Source of the DNA: Gemmatimonadota bacterium
Lineage (GTDB): Bacteria > Gemmatimonadota > Gemmatimonadetes > Gemmatimonadales > GWC2-71-9
Length of the DNA stretch: 25,456 nucleotides
Assembly: GCA_022573095.1 (NCBI GenBank)
Contig: JACZUR010000003.1
Span: 1 to 25,456 of the forward strand
Direction of reading: 5' to 3'
Made by a program: the position numbers and the translations under genes. Below the pieces are notes generated by a model. That model was not told where the DNA came from and ran no database searches. It was given only the letters and a program-made list of their open reading frames with translations. Of the stretch, positions 15,295 through 23,981 are shown one piece after another (position 1 is the first letter of the stretch; each line of letters opens with the position of its first letter).

Positions 15295-15795
15295 CTAGGA
15301 GGAGGGTGCTTCGTGTACCGTTGCCTCCTTTCCTTCCCTCGAGAGAACAAATGCGAGCACAATAGCGCCGCAGGTTACGGCAGTGTCCGCGATGTTGAAT
15401 GTGGGCCACCGCATCGTACCTATTCCAACATCAATGAAGTCGACGACTCCGCGAGAGCTGATGAACCGGTCTATGAGGTTACCAAAAGCTCCACCGCAAA
15501 TGAGGGCAAGCGCGGCGAGCCTGGCGTGATTGGACTCATCCGTACTCCGTACCATCAGACCCAGAACGATGAGGGCAGCGATCGCAAGCGCAGAGAACAC
15601 AACTCGAGAATACTGCCCGACACCGATCCCGAACGCGGCACCCGGGTTGTAGACTAGTTGGAGATTGAGCCAGTCGCTGATCACCGAGCGCGGAAAACCA
15701 GAGAGACTCGCGACTGCGAGTCTCTTAGTTATGAAATCAAGAGCGACCACGCCCGCGGCAGTCGCCCAGAAAACCGGCCTCTCAATCCGAATCAC
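15295..15795 (-). CDS. lspA: Lipoprotein signal peptidase (LspA, signal peptidase II)
   Basis: The 166-residue inner-membrane protein has four hydrophobic segments and the LspA motifs in order: D20 in VVALDFITK, NPGAAFGI (50-57), GNLIDR (105-110), VVDFID with catalytic Asp119, and FNIAD with catalytic Asp137. It is an aspartyl protease that removes the signal peptide of lipidated prolipoproteins. I chose the GTG at 15795 (MIRIERPVFW), which overlaps the end of the DksA-type gene by 14 bases and gives the usual family length; a longer frame to 15897 lies wholly inside that gene. The ileS-dksA-lspA-rluD order is a common arrangement. Confidence 0.95.
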   Translation of the reverse strand: MIRIERPVFWATAAGVVALDFITKRLAVASLSGFPRSVISDWLNLQLVYNPGAAFGIGVGQYSRVVFSALAIAALIVLGLMVRSTDESNHARLAALALICGGAFGNLIDRFISSRGVVDFIDVGIGTMRWPTFNIADTAVTCGAIVLAFVLSREGKEATVHEAPSS

Positions 15796-16165
15796 CGTCT
15801 TCTTCTTTGGCTTTGCATTTGATACACAATCTAGCGTGGGGTAATGCGTCCAGCCGTTCGAAACCCACCGGCTCGCCGCATTCCTGGCAGATACCAAACT
15901 TCTTGGGACTTTCGTAGAGTCTTCGCAAAGCTTCGTTTACGTGCCAGAGGTAACGCCCTTCCTTCGACGCAAAGAGAAACTGCTTCTCCCGCTCCATGGC
16001 ATCGGTTCCCTGATCAGCCATGTGGAAGGAATAGGACGATAGATCCCCGTCAGCAGACTGTAGCTCTCCACTGAACGATTCGCCATAACGCTGCAGTTCC
16101 TTTATGACCCGGTCGCGCTCCTCAAGGAGTCGCTTCTCTAGATGGCTGAGTTGTTTCTTATTCAT
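15782..16165 (-). CDS. TraR/DksA-family zinc-finger protein
   Basis: The 127-residue protein has an N-terminal charged coiled-coil region (MNKKQLSHLEKRLLEERD), an acidic tip (DQGTDAMERE with Asp51 and Asp55), and a four-cysteine zinc site CQEC (93-96) and CIKC (114-117). This is the layout of TraR/DksA proteins, which bind the secondary channel of RNA polymerase and modulate initiation. Whether it responds to ppGpp like E. coli DksA is not clear, so no symbol is given. The ATG at 16165 has AAGG about 11 bases upstream and is preferred over a TTG at 16186, which overlaps that site. It sits 39 bases after ileS. Confidence 0.9.
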   Translation of the reverse strand: MNKKQLSHLEKRLLEERDRVIKELQRYGESFSGELQSADGDLSSYSFHMADQGTDAMEREKQFLFASKEGRYLWHVNEALRRLYESPKKFGICQECGEPVGFERLDALPHARLCIKCKAKEEDGDSD

Positions 16166-16204
16166 GCGAGTACAAACCTTCTCCAAAATACTCGAAGGAG
16201 CCTA

Positions 16205-19200
16205 TCACTGCGCTCCTTCCGAGCGTAGCTTTCTCAACGAAATGGTAACCTCATTCCCCTCAACGGCGACAGTCTCACACAGATCCGGCTCCTCGATCGT
16301 GTCTCCCGGCACGAAATTCCGCGCAAGGGTCTCACCTAAGACAAAGTCCCCCCAAATTTCGATCGCTGTCATAATTTGGGGTGGACCCATTATACCCAAC
16401 TCGATGCGAGTAGTGTAGTCGTAACCCGAATCCTTCCTGAGACGCTGGATGCGGTTCACCAACTCCCTAGCGATTCCCTCCTGTTTGAGTTCGGAGGTCA
16501 CAGTCGGATCGAGCGCAACAACGTACGCCCCTTCACTCTGAACCAGCCAGTCGGTATGTACTTCTCGCTCAACCACGATATCCTCGGGGCGAAAGGCAAA
16601 AACACGACCATCTGAGTCGAGCGATACTGGGGACCCCGACTCGAGTTCTCTCAGCTGGTCGGGTGCCAGTCCGGACGCGGCCGCGGCAGCAAGCGGCGTA
16701 TCCTTACCATAAACCTTGCCCAGTGACCTAAAGTTCGGTCTGGCTCGAAGAGTAACGAGTTCGGCATCGGAATTCATCACCTCTATTCGTTTCACGTTCA
16801 CTTCGGCCGCAAGCAGCCCCGAGAGCTCATTGAACTCAGCGCGGTCCACGCTTTGCGGCATGGCCACTCTCATGCTGCCCAGCGGTTGTCTAACTTTCAA
16901 CCCCGCAGTCTCACGTGTCGCCCGGGCCAGTGAAGCGAATTTCCTGACGGCATTCATCGCCGCTTCAAACGGTGCTCCATGCTCGCCGGAGAACTCCGGG
17001 AATCGTTCGAGGTGAACGGATTTTCCCGTGAGCCGCCGGTGCATGGCATCGCTCACGAAGGGAGCGGCCGGAGCCAGCAAGCGCGAAACCGTCGTGAGCG
17101 CTCGATGGAGCGTGTACAGCGCCGCGGGATCGGCGCTACTGTCGGGTGCCCAAAATCGGGACCGCGTGACCCTGACGTACCAGTTCGACAGATCGTTGTC
17201 GCAAAACTCCATGATAGCGCGGAGACCGGTGGTAACATCGTACGCAGACCAGCATTCCCGAACACGAGCGACCAGGTGGTCGAGTGCTCCCAACAACCAC
17301 CGATCGACCGCCCGAAGCGCGCTCTCAGCAGTCGAGTTCGACGGCTGCCAGTCTTCAGCGTACAGTGCGAAGAAGCTGTAGCTGTTACGAAGGCGGTTGA
17401 GAAAACCACCCGAAAAGTCCGGTATCGCTTTTCGATCGAACTTCTTGGGTATCCAAGCCTGGCTCGCAGCCAGCAGGTAAACGCGAACCGCGTCAGCGCC
17501 GAATCGTCCAACGACTTCCCATGGATCCACTACGTTGCCAACTCGTTTCGACATTTTTAGTCCGTCGGCATCGAGGACGAGTTCGTTAACTACAACGTTC
17601 CGGAAAGCGGGCTCGTCAAACGCGCTTGCGGCGATTGCTAGCAGCGAATAAAACCATCCTCTTGTCTGATCGATCCCTTCACAGATGAAATCAGCGGGGA
17701 AATGCCTCTTGAAGTGTGCTTCGTTTTCAAAGGGATAGTGCCACTGCGCAAACGGCATCGCTCCGGAGTCGAACCAGGCGTCGATTACTTCGGGCACGCG
17801 GTGCATCACACCGGCACATTGGTCACATTCTATCGTCACCTCGTCTATGTATGGCTTATGTGGATCAAAACGGTCAGGCAGATCACTCCCCGCCCTCTTC
17901 GCAAGCTCCGCGAACGAGCCGATCACAACTCGGTGTTCGGAGTCATGTGCGCAGACCCAGATCGGTAGCGGAGTACCCCAATAGCGATCTCGCGACAGAG
18001 CCCAATCAACGTTGTTCTCGAGCCATTCGCCGAACCTCCCGGATCCGACTTCCGGAGGATGCCAGCCGACGCTCTCGTTGATCTCCACCATGCGGTCCCT
18101 GACCGCAGTGGTACGAACGAACCAGGACCGCATCGCATAGTAGATGAGCGGAGAGTCGCATCGCCAACAGAACGGATACACGTGTTCGTATCCCTTCGGC
18201 TCGTAGCGGCCAAACAGTTTGCCTTCCTTTGCCAGTCTGTCGGCAATCAAGTCGTTGGTCTCGAACACGGTCTTGCCGTTAAGCTCTTCCCAACTCGTAT
18301 CCCTGAACCGTCCCCCCTCATCTACTACTTTGAAGAAAGCTAGATCCTCGCTCATTACGAGAGCGTAGTCGTCAGCTCCGTACGCCGGCGCACAGTGCAC
18401 TAACCCGGTGCCCTCCTCCTTAGTTACGAAGTCCGCGGCGCACACGCGGAATGCTCTATCAGCGTCAACATCGACCGCATCAATAAGTTGCTCGTAAGTC
18501 AATCCAACCAGATCGGAACCGGCTATTTCACCGGCAATCGGGAACGAAGCCAGCGGTTGTCCTCCAGTCGCGCCCGGCACTGAAAGCCTCTGTGCAATCG
18601 ACTTCTCGACAATGACATGAACACCTTTCACATCGACATCCACATAGGTGAAGTCACGATTCACCGCCACCGCAACATTCGACGGTAGAGTCCATGGAGT
18701 CGTAGTCCACACCAGGAGGTTGCGCTGGGCCCCGCTGTTCTCTCTCAGCTTCAGAAGCACGTAGATCGACGGACTGCGATGGGTTTCGTACCCCTGCGCC
18801 AGTTCGTGGCTGGAAAGAGCAGTACCGCACCGGATACAGTACGGCAAAACCTTGTTGCCTTGGTACAGAAGGTCCTTGTCAGCGAGCCGCTTGAGCAGCC
18901 ACCAAACAGACTCGATGTAATCGTTGGTGTACGTTACGTAAGGATTTTTGTAGTCAAGCCAGTAGCCTATCCTCTCCGAGAGCGATTCCCAATCGGAGCG
19001 ATACCGGAAAACGCTCTCCCTACACTTCTTGTTGAACTCGGCGACACCAAATTTCTCGATGTCCTCTTTGCCGCTAAGGCCGAGTTCCTTTTCGACTTCA
19101 ATTTCAACGGGGAGGCCGTGCGTGTCCCAGCCGGCTATCCGCGTAACGGATTTCCCGAGCATTGTCTGGTACCGGCAAACCAGATCCTTGATGGAACGGG

Positions 19201-19381
19201 CGAACACGTGATGAATTCCCGGACGCCCGTTGGCCGTGGGCGGTCCTTCGTAGAACACGAAAGCGGGACAGCCCTCCGTAGCGGCCAGCGTCTTCGCAAA
19301 GAGATCCTCGGCGCGCCAATGCGCGAGAACCTCCTGGTCCAGTTCGTCCCAAGATTCGAAATCGAGAGGTTCGTAGGACAT
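16205..19381 (-). CDS. ileS: Isoleucyl-tRNA synthetase, type 2, with altered HIGH motif
   Basis: This 1058-residue class I synthetase charges tRNA-Ile. Family features are AGWDTHGLPVEIEVEKELG, the PYCIRCGTALSSHELAQGY segment, the KMSKR loop at 609-613 and a long C-terminal anticodon-binding part; the length and motifs fit the eukaryote-like type 2 (ileS2), which is naturally less sensitive to mupirocin. The HIGH signature reads GIHH at residues 55-58: aligned to HxGH enzymes, the first His is Gly and the Gly is His. This swapped form has been described in some bacterial type 2 enzymes with very high mupirocin resistance. The ATG shares one base with the punA stop (TGATG); a TTG one codon earlier is also possible. 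No T-box leader is visible. Confidence 0.96.
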   Translation of the reverse strand: MSYEPLDFESWDELDQEVLAHWRAEDLFAKTLAATEGCPAFVFYEGPPTANGRPGIHHVFARSIKDLVCRYQTMLGKSVTRIAGWDTHGLPVEIEVEKELGLSGKEDIEKFGVAEFNKKCRESVFRYRSDWESLSERIGYWLDYKNPYVTYTNDYIESVWWLLKRLADKDLLYQGNKVLPYCIRCGTALSSHELAQGYETHRSPSIYVLLKLRENSGAQRNLLVWTTTPWTLPSNVAVAVNRDFTYVDVDVKGVHVIVEKSIAQRLSVPGATGGQPLASFPIAGEIAGSDLVGLTYEQLIDAVDVDADRAFRVCAADFVTKEEGTGLVHCAPAYGADDYALVMSEDLAFFKVVDEGGRFRDTSWEELNGKTVFETNDLIADRLAKEGKLFGRYEPKGYEHVYPFCWRCDSPLIYYAMRSWFVRTTAVRDRMVEINESVGWHPPEVGSGRFGEWLENNVDWALSRDRYWGTPLPIWVCAHDSEHRVVIGSFAELAKRAGSDLPDRFDPHKPYIDEVTIECDQCAGVMHRVPEVIDAWFDSGAMPFAQWHYPFENEAHFKRHFPADFICEGIDQTRGWFYSLLAIAASAFDEPAFRNVVVNELVLDADGLKMSKRVGNVVDPWEVVGRFGADAVRVYLLAASQAWIPKKFDRKAIPDFSGGFLNRLRNSYSFFALYAEDWQPSNSTAESALRAVDRWLLGALDHLVARVRECWSAYDVTTGLRAIMEFCDNDLSNWYVRVTRSRFWAPDSSADPAALYTLHRALTTVSRLLAPAAPFVSDAMHRRLTGKSVHLERFPEFSGEHGAPFEAAMNAVRKFASLARATRETAGLKVRQPLGSMRVAMPQSVDRAEFNELSGLLAAEVNVKRIEVMNSDAELVTLRARPNFRSLGKVYGKDTPLAAAAASGLAPDQLRELESGSPVSLDSDGRVFAFRPEDIVVEREVHTDWLVQSEGAYVVALDPTVTSELKQEGIARELVNRIQRLRKDSGYDYTTRIELGIMGPPQIMTAIEIWGDFVLGETLARNFVPGDTIEEPDLCETVAVEGNEVTISLRKLRSEGAQ

Positions 19382-20202
19382 CAACCGACCAGCTGGACCA
19401 CTCCCTTAATCAGCTTCGTCAGCCTGGGCTCAGCCTCGGCGGCAACCTCGATGATCTTCGAAATATCGACGGGTTCCAGTGCGTCGGGCAGGCAGACGTC
19501 GGTGATTATCGATACACCGAGCAGCTTCATTCCCTCGTGTACGCCGACTATAACCTCCGGTACCGTCGACATTCCGACTATGTCGGCCCCTATGCCGCGC
19601 AAGAAACGGTACTCGGCGGGAGTTTCTAGATTCGGACCTGTCACCGACACGTACACACCCTCACGCAGCACGATCTGTTGCTCGCGCGCCACCTGCCTCG
19701 CGGTTTCCCGCAGTTCAGTATCATAGGCCGTTGACATGTCCGGAAACCTTGGACCTATGGTATCATCGTTCTCGCCCACAAGCGGACTGTCGCCGAGCAG
19801 ATTAATATGATCTGAGATCAACACAAGGTCGCCGCGTTCCCACAGTGGATTCATCCCCCCGCACGCGTTAGAAACGAAGAGTTTCTCCGCACCCAGGGAG
19901 GACATAACTCGCACAGGAAAGGTTACCTGCTGTAGCGAATAACCTTCGTAGCTGTGGAAGCGTCCCTGCATCGCCACGACAGACTTCCCAGCCAGCATAC
20001 CACACAGCAACCGCCCCTCGTGGCTTGCTACGGTCGAGAGAGGGAAGCCAGGAATATCGTTATACCCGATCTCTGTCTCGATATCTATCTCTCCGCCAAG
20101 ACCGCCGAGCCCGGTGCCGAGAATCAAGGCCAACTTCGGCTCGAACGAAGTGACGTCGCGGATCGCAGCCACCGCCGCGTCGATCATTTCGCGGGTTTTC
20201 AT
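19381..20202 (-). CDS. punA: Purine nucleoside phosphorylase, trimeric PNP/MTAP family
   Basis: The 273-residue protein has the features of the trimeric PNP family: LALILGTGLGGL, the phosphate-site ASHEGRL, GRFHSYEGYSL, VSNACGGMN (110-117), NLETPAEYRFL with Glu193, and VGMSTVPEVIV (209-219). It cleaves purine nucleosides with phosphate for salvage. The position of human PNP Asn243, which selects 6-oxopurines, is Asp235 here (SIITD), and the His of human PNP that follows (ANHEEV) is also missing. Asp at this place allows 6-aminopurines in engineered human PNP and in MTA phosphorylases, so substrate range may differ from a classical PNP. The ATG directly abuts the divIVA stop (TAGATG). Confidence 0.93.
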   Translation of the reverse strand: MKTREMIDAAVAAIRDVTSFEPKLALILGTGLGGLGGEIDIETEIGYNDIPGFPLSTVASHEGRLLCGMLAGKSVVAMQGRFHSYEGYSLQQVTFPVRVMSSLGAEKLFVSNACGGMNPLWERGDLVLISDHINLLGDSPLVGENDDTIGPRFPDMSTAYDTELRETARQVAREQQIVLREGVYVSVTGPNLETPAEYRFLRGIGADIVGMSTVPEVIVGVHEGMKLLGVSIITDVCLPDALEPVDISKIIEVAAEAEPRLTKLIKGVVQLVG

Positions 20203-20706
20203 CTACGTGGAATTGGTTGCGTCGGGAGGTGTTCCGTCGACTTCGTGCTCGACAAGCGCATCGAGTTCAGCAAAATGTCTCTCCAGCAGACGCCTAAACG
20301 CTGCCACATATGCCGAGAACTGTCGCTGTACTGCCTCCACTTCTCGGCCGGCGGAAGCCTCGGCCTCGCGAGCCTGGGCTACTATGCCGTCCGCCTCATT
20401 GCGCGCCTCGCGCAGCAGTAGCTCCGACTCTTTTTCTGTCGCTTCCTGAACCTGCGACTTCAGTTGCTGCGCCGCCAGCAGGGCCTCATTCATGGCTTTT
20501 TCTCGCTCTTTGAACGCCTTCAGCTGTTCGCGGAAGTTGTTCAGACGTTCTTCGAGCTGAGCCTTTTCGCGCAGCAGGAGCTCGAGTGCCTGAGCCACGC
20601 GTTCGCGAAACTCGTCCACTTCCTCACGTTTATAGCCGGCTACTCCGTGCCGGAACTCTTGCCCCCGTATGTCAGTCGGAGTTAACTGGAATCCGTCATC
20701 AGGCAT
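20203..20706 (-). CDS. divIVA: DivIVA-domain protein
   Basis: The 167-residue protein starts MPDDGFQLTPTDIRGQEFRH, the conserved DivIVA membrane-binding beginning (LTPTDI, then VAGYKREEVDEF), followed by a long coiled coil from about 30 to 150 rich in Glu, Arg and Ala. DivIVA proteins sense curved membrane at poles and septa and recruit division or polarity factors. Two starts are possible: the ATG at 20706, with GGAG ten bases upstream, or the GTG at 20712, which overlaps the yggS stop as GTGA. A pole-organising protein in the same neighbourhood as an MglA system may be relevant, though the two are 12 kb apart and divIVA near yggS is common. Confidence 0.88.
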   Translation of the reverse strand: MPDDGFQLTPTDIRGQEFRHGVAGYKREEVDEFRERVAQALELLLREKAQLEERLNNFREQLKAFKEREKAMNEALLAAQQLKSQVQEATEKESELLLREARNEADGIVAQAREAEASAGREVEAVQRQFSAYVAAFRRLLERHFAELDALVEHEVDGTPPDATNST

Positions 20707-20708
20707 CG

Positions 20709-21404
20709 TCACCGTTCTCCAAATAACACTGTTCCTAGACGCACCATGTTCGAACCTTCAGCGACGGCTACCCTGAAGTCATTCGACATACCCATGGAAA
20801 GTATCGGTAGTGCAGTTCCCTCGGAGACCATCCCGTCCCGAAGTTTCCGTACCGCTTCGAACACGTTCCGCTGCACACGTTCATCGGACGTGAACGGCGC
20901 CATCGTCATCAATCCTCTTATCTCCAACTCCGGCATTTCGCGAATTTCACCGACAAGATCATGGACCGTTTTGGGCGTGCATCCATATTTTTGTTTCTCT
21001 CCCGATGCATTTACCTGTACCAATACTCCGATCTTGCTCGACTCCATGTCCTCCGCGCGACGCATCGCATCCGCGATCGCCCTAGCAATCCTCGGCGAGT
21101 CGACAGAGTGCACCAAGTGAAATCGGCCGGGCACGTACTTCGCTTTGTTGGTCTGAACATGCCCGATGAGGTGCCATCTAACGCCCGCATGCCCAAGAGA
21201 GTCTCGCTTAACAAGCGCCTCCTGAACACGATTCTCTCCAATGTCGTACAGACCGCACTCAGCTGCTTCAACAATCGCCGACGCGGTGTGTCCCTTCGTT
21301 ACAGCCACGATAGTGACGGTACCATCCAAGCCGGCTTTGGCCTGCACTGCGGCGATCTCAGCGCGCACCCGGCCTAGGTTTCCCTCCAGCGCCGGAAAAT
21401 CCAT
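20709..21404 (-). CDS. yggS: YggS family PLP-homeostasis protein
   Basis: The 231-residue protein is a single TIM-barrel of the YggS/PLPBP family. The PLP-binding lysine is Lys37 in VAVTKGH; other family motifs are IGENRVQEAL, WHLIGHVQTNKAKY, VNASGEKQKYG, GLMTMAP and SMGMSNDF. It binds pyridoxal 5'-phosphate and helps control free PLP and amino-acid balance but is not an enzyme with a known reaction. It starts at the ATG at 21404, with no clear ribosome site, and is followed by divIVA with overlap. It often accompanies division and cell-wall genes. Confidence 0.95.
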   Translation of the reverse strand: MDFPALEGNLGRVRAEIAAVQAKAGLDGTVTIVAVTKGHTASAIVEAAECGLYDIGENRVQEALVKRDSLGHAGVRWHLIGHVQTNKAKYVPGRFHLVHSVDSPRIARAIADAMRRAEDMESSKIGVLVQVNASGEKQKYGCTPKTVHDLVGEIREMPELEIRGLMTMAPFTSDERVQRNVFEAVRKLRDGMVSEGTALPILSMGMSNDFRVAVAEGSNMVRLGTVLFGER

Positions 21405-21454
21405 AAGAGAAAAAGCTACTCTACCGGACTGTCAGGTACAATCGGTCGAACTTA

Positions 21455-23923
21455 TTACTGCGACTCGATGGCTGCCGTGTCAATGACGGCTGTATCGCCG
21501 AAGAAATTCACAGGCAGTGGATTGCGCGCAGCGTCAATCATACTTCGCAGCTGAGGACTCGGCATCAATTGGTAGGCGCGTTCGAAGTTTTCCAGCGCTG
21601 CTTCCTCGTCGCCCAGAATGGAATAACCCTGGCCGAGCGTTAGGAATGGCAGGCTCAGGTTGGTAACTATGTTCCTGCTGGTCGGATCCAAGTCGAGCGA
21701 ATCAGCCTCGAATAGTCCCGCATATCGATACACACCCCATGCAAGGAAATCCGTCCTCGGAAGATTGACCGGTACGTTGAGGAAGCCGGGAACGAGGACC
21801 GAAGAGTCAGGAGGCTCCACCGAGTTGAGCCTCAGGACGAGCGCTTCTTGAGTGAGGTAATCCCCAAGATCCACCCAGTTGTCCGACCCTGCAGTGATCG
21901 AAAAATACACAGGACGATGCAAAAGATTGTCCTGTATGAGCTTGAGGATCAGAACGTCTTTCACGTACAAGGGAGTACCCGCCGGGTATTCCTTGTTGAT
22001 AAGGCCAGCGGAAAAATTGATGGTTTGGGGAAGCTCCTGGGGAGTCAACATAGCGATCTGTTGATCTGTCCAATTATGCAACGCTCCGGGCGGCGAAGCG
22101 GGGGCGCCCTCGGCGAACCACGGCGCCTCACTCGGATTGAAGGCCCTAACCGGATTGTCCCTCAACTGCCGTATATACCAGTCGGTGTTACCGAGTGACA
22201 GGTTGACCACCGACACGTCCTGGCGGACGCCTGCGACTTCCTGCGCGTACCATAGAGGAAATGTGTCGTTGTCACCATTGGTGAACACGATTCCGTAAGG
22301 CTCGACCGACTGCAGTAGGCTGTACGCGAAGTCCTCCGCCAATCGCGCATCAGGGCCGTGGGCCCGGCTCGCCGCCGAGAAATTGAGCGCCAGGGGAAGG
22401 AACGCAATGAGGAAAACAGGGGCTACCAAGACCCAGAGTCTCGGCGGTTCCCGCTGTGCGCGTTCTCGTACCATGCTGACAAGTGTCTTGTAGAGCCCCG
22501 CGAGCCCGATACCTGAGAACAGACCCCATACCTGAAACGATAGAGTGAAGAAGTAGTCGCGCTCTCGTACCTCGTGCATGAAACCCTGCGGATATTGTTC
22601 CCAGCCGAGCGAAAATCCCGGTTTGAAATTCATGTAGGCAACGAGACCCGGGCCAGTAGCTAGGAAGAGCAGTCCGAGCAACCAGAAAACCGATCTGTCT
22701 TTGCCGCGGAGCGTCATTGCTCCATAGATTCCCAGCGACATGAACAAGAGAGTGAACGGCAGCCGGATTCCTGCGAATACGGGGCGGGTAGCAGCCAGAC
22801 CGTTCGACCACTGCCAGTCGAAGTACTGCAGGTAGTTCTGAATCTGGAGGCCGATGATTCCGAGCAATCTTCCATGTTCGCCGATCGGCGGCCGTATCCC
22901 GGAACCTGCGTAGATCGGGTTGTCCCACGGCAGTCGCGGCGGATACTGTTCGCGGCGGATGACGGCGAGCAGAGAATCCCATGTCGACGGATCCGCCTCG
23001 TTGATAAACGGACTGAGTCCCGCGCGCACTAACAGGAAGTAGTACGTCGACACGCCAACGGCGGCGACCACGACAACGACACCGGCAAACCGACTCGCGC
23101 CGGCCGAGGTTGCGTACGCCGCAGCACCGAGAAAGGCGATACCCCCGACAATCAACAGTCCGGTACTTCCCAGGCCAGTAGCGACAAGGATCGCCCAGAC
23201 ACCGGCTACCACCCACCACTGCGCCCACTCGATTCGTGAATCTTCTTTGTCGGGAAGCGGGTCGTTTCTCATAACGTGCCACAGAAAACCGATGATCGCA
23301 GGTCCCACCAGAAGCGTTAGAAGATGGTTACCCACCGAGAGAGCCTGCAGGTACACGATTAGCAGGAGCAGGTGGGAAGCGCGTACCGTCCCCCTCTGCC
23401 GTCGCCACTGCAACGCCAGCCAACAGATCGCGGCGATGGCGAACGACGACACCATGTAGACCTCGGTTTCGTTGGAGTTTTGCCAAACCGTGAACGCGAA
23501 CGCCGATATCAGCACAGCGGCGAGCGCGCCGCCGTAGCGATAGACCGTCGATTCGTGGCTCGACCCGGCAGTGGTGTTTTCCCTCAGCGTCTGTGCCAAC
23601 ACCAGAAAGAACAAAGCGGCGGCCCCCGCGCTGAAAGTCGCAGTCATCAAGTTGGTTCTGTATGCGTACTCTCCAATTCTGACGACGTCGGCCCAGACGT
23701 GGGCTAGCAACACGAAGACGGGGGTCCCAGGGGGGTGCGGAATGCCTAGAATCTTCGCAGCCGCAATGAACTCTCCGGCGTCCCAAAAGGTGACCGTCGG
23801 CGCCAGCGTCCACACGTAGCCGGCAAGGACAATCACGAAAACTCCCAGCGCCGCTCTGTAAGGAGGACGGTCCGCTGCCGGGGGTGGAGGGGGAAGGGGG
23901 GAGTTATGAATCATATCCGACAT
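21455..23923 (-). CDS. DUF2723 multi-pass membrane protein (putative glycosyltransferase)
   Basis: The 822-residue protein has a short Pro-rich start (LPPPPPAADRPP) and about ten or more hydrophobic segments up to residue 520 or so, then a soluble C-terminal part ending with a TPR-like unit (LGQGYSILGDEEAALENFERAYQLMP). Near the N terminus is FWDAGEFIAAAKILGIPHPPGTP, the conserved signature of DUF2723. This family includes eukaryotic TMEM260, a protein O-mannosyltransferase, and has the acidic first-loop motif of GT-C enzymes, so a membrane glycosyltransferase using a lipid-linked donor is plausible but unproven for bacteria. The ATG at 23923 is used; another ATG is at 23914. It sits 58 bases after cdaA. 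Confidence 0.87.
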   Translation of the reverse strand: MSDMIHNSPLPPPPPAADRPPYRAALGVFVIVLAGYVWTLAPTVTFWDAGEFIAAAKILGIPHPPGTPVFVLLAHVWADVVRIGEYAYRTNLMTATFSAGAAALFFLVLAQTLRENTTAGSSHESTVYRYGGALAAVLISAFAFTVWQNSNETEVYMVSSFAIAAICWLALQWRRQRGTVRASHLLLLIVYLQALSVGNHLLTLLVGPAIIGFLWHVMRNDPLPDKEDSRIEWAQWWVVAGVWAILVATGLGSTGLLIVGGIAFLGAAAYATSAGASRFAGVVVVVAAVGVSTYYFLLVRAGLSPFINEADPSTWDSLLAVIRREQYPPRLPWDNPIYAGSGIRPPIGEHGRLLGIIGLQIQNYLQYFDWQWSNGLAATRPVFAGIRLPFTLLFMSLGIYGAMTLRGKDRSVFWLLGLLFLATGPGLVAYMNFKPGFSLGWEQYPQGFMHEVRERDYFFTLSFQVWGLFSGIGLAGLYKTLVSMVRERAQREPPRLWVLVAPVFLIAFLPLALNFSAASRAHGPDARLAEDFAYSLLQSVEPYGIVFTNGDNDTFPLWYAQEVAGVRQDVSVVNLSLGNTDWYIRQLRDNPVRAFNPSEAPWFAEGAPASPPGALHNWTDQQIAMLTPQELPQTINFSAGLINKEYPAGTPLYVKDVLILKLIQDNLLHRPVYFSITAGSDNWVDLGDYLTQEALVLRLNSVEPPDSSVLVPGFLNVPVNLPRTDFLAWGVYRYAGLFEADSLDLDPTSRNIVTNLSLPFLTLGQGYSILGDEEAALENFERAYQLMPSPQLRSMIDAARNPLPVNFFGDTAVIDTAAIESQ

Positions 23924-23981
23924 CGACGCTCGATAAACGCTGAGTAGGTTCTACTAGGAAAAGTTTTGGGCTTGTTCGAAC

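Noticed and set aside
19382..19500. T-box or other leader riboswitch for ileS
   Set aside because: ileS overlaps the punA stop by one base, so there is no leader region to hold one.
18779..19726. Plus-strand open frame of 315 residues
   Set aside because: It lies antisense to the confident ileS and punA genes, has no recognisable domain and an Arg/Pro/Ser-rich composition typical of a shadow frame.
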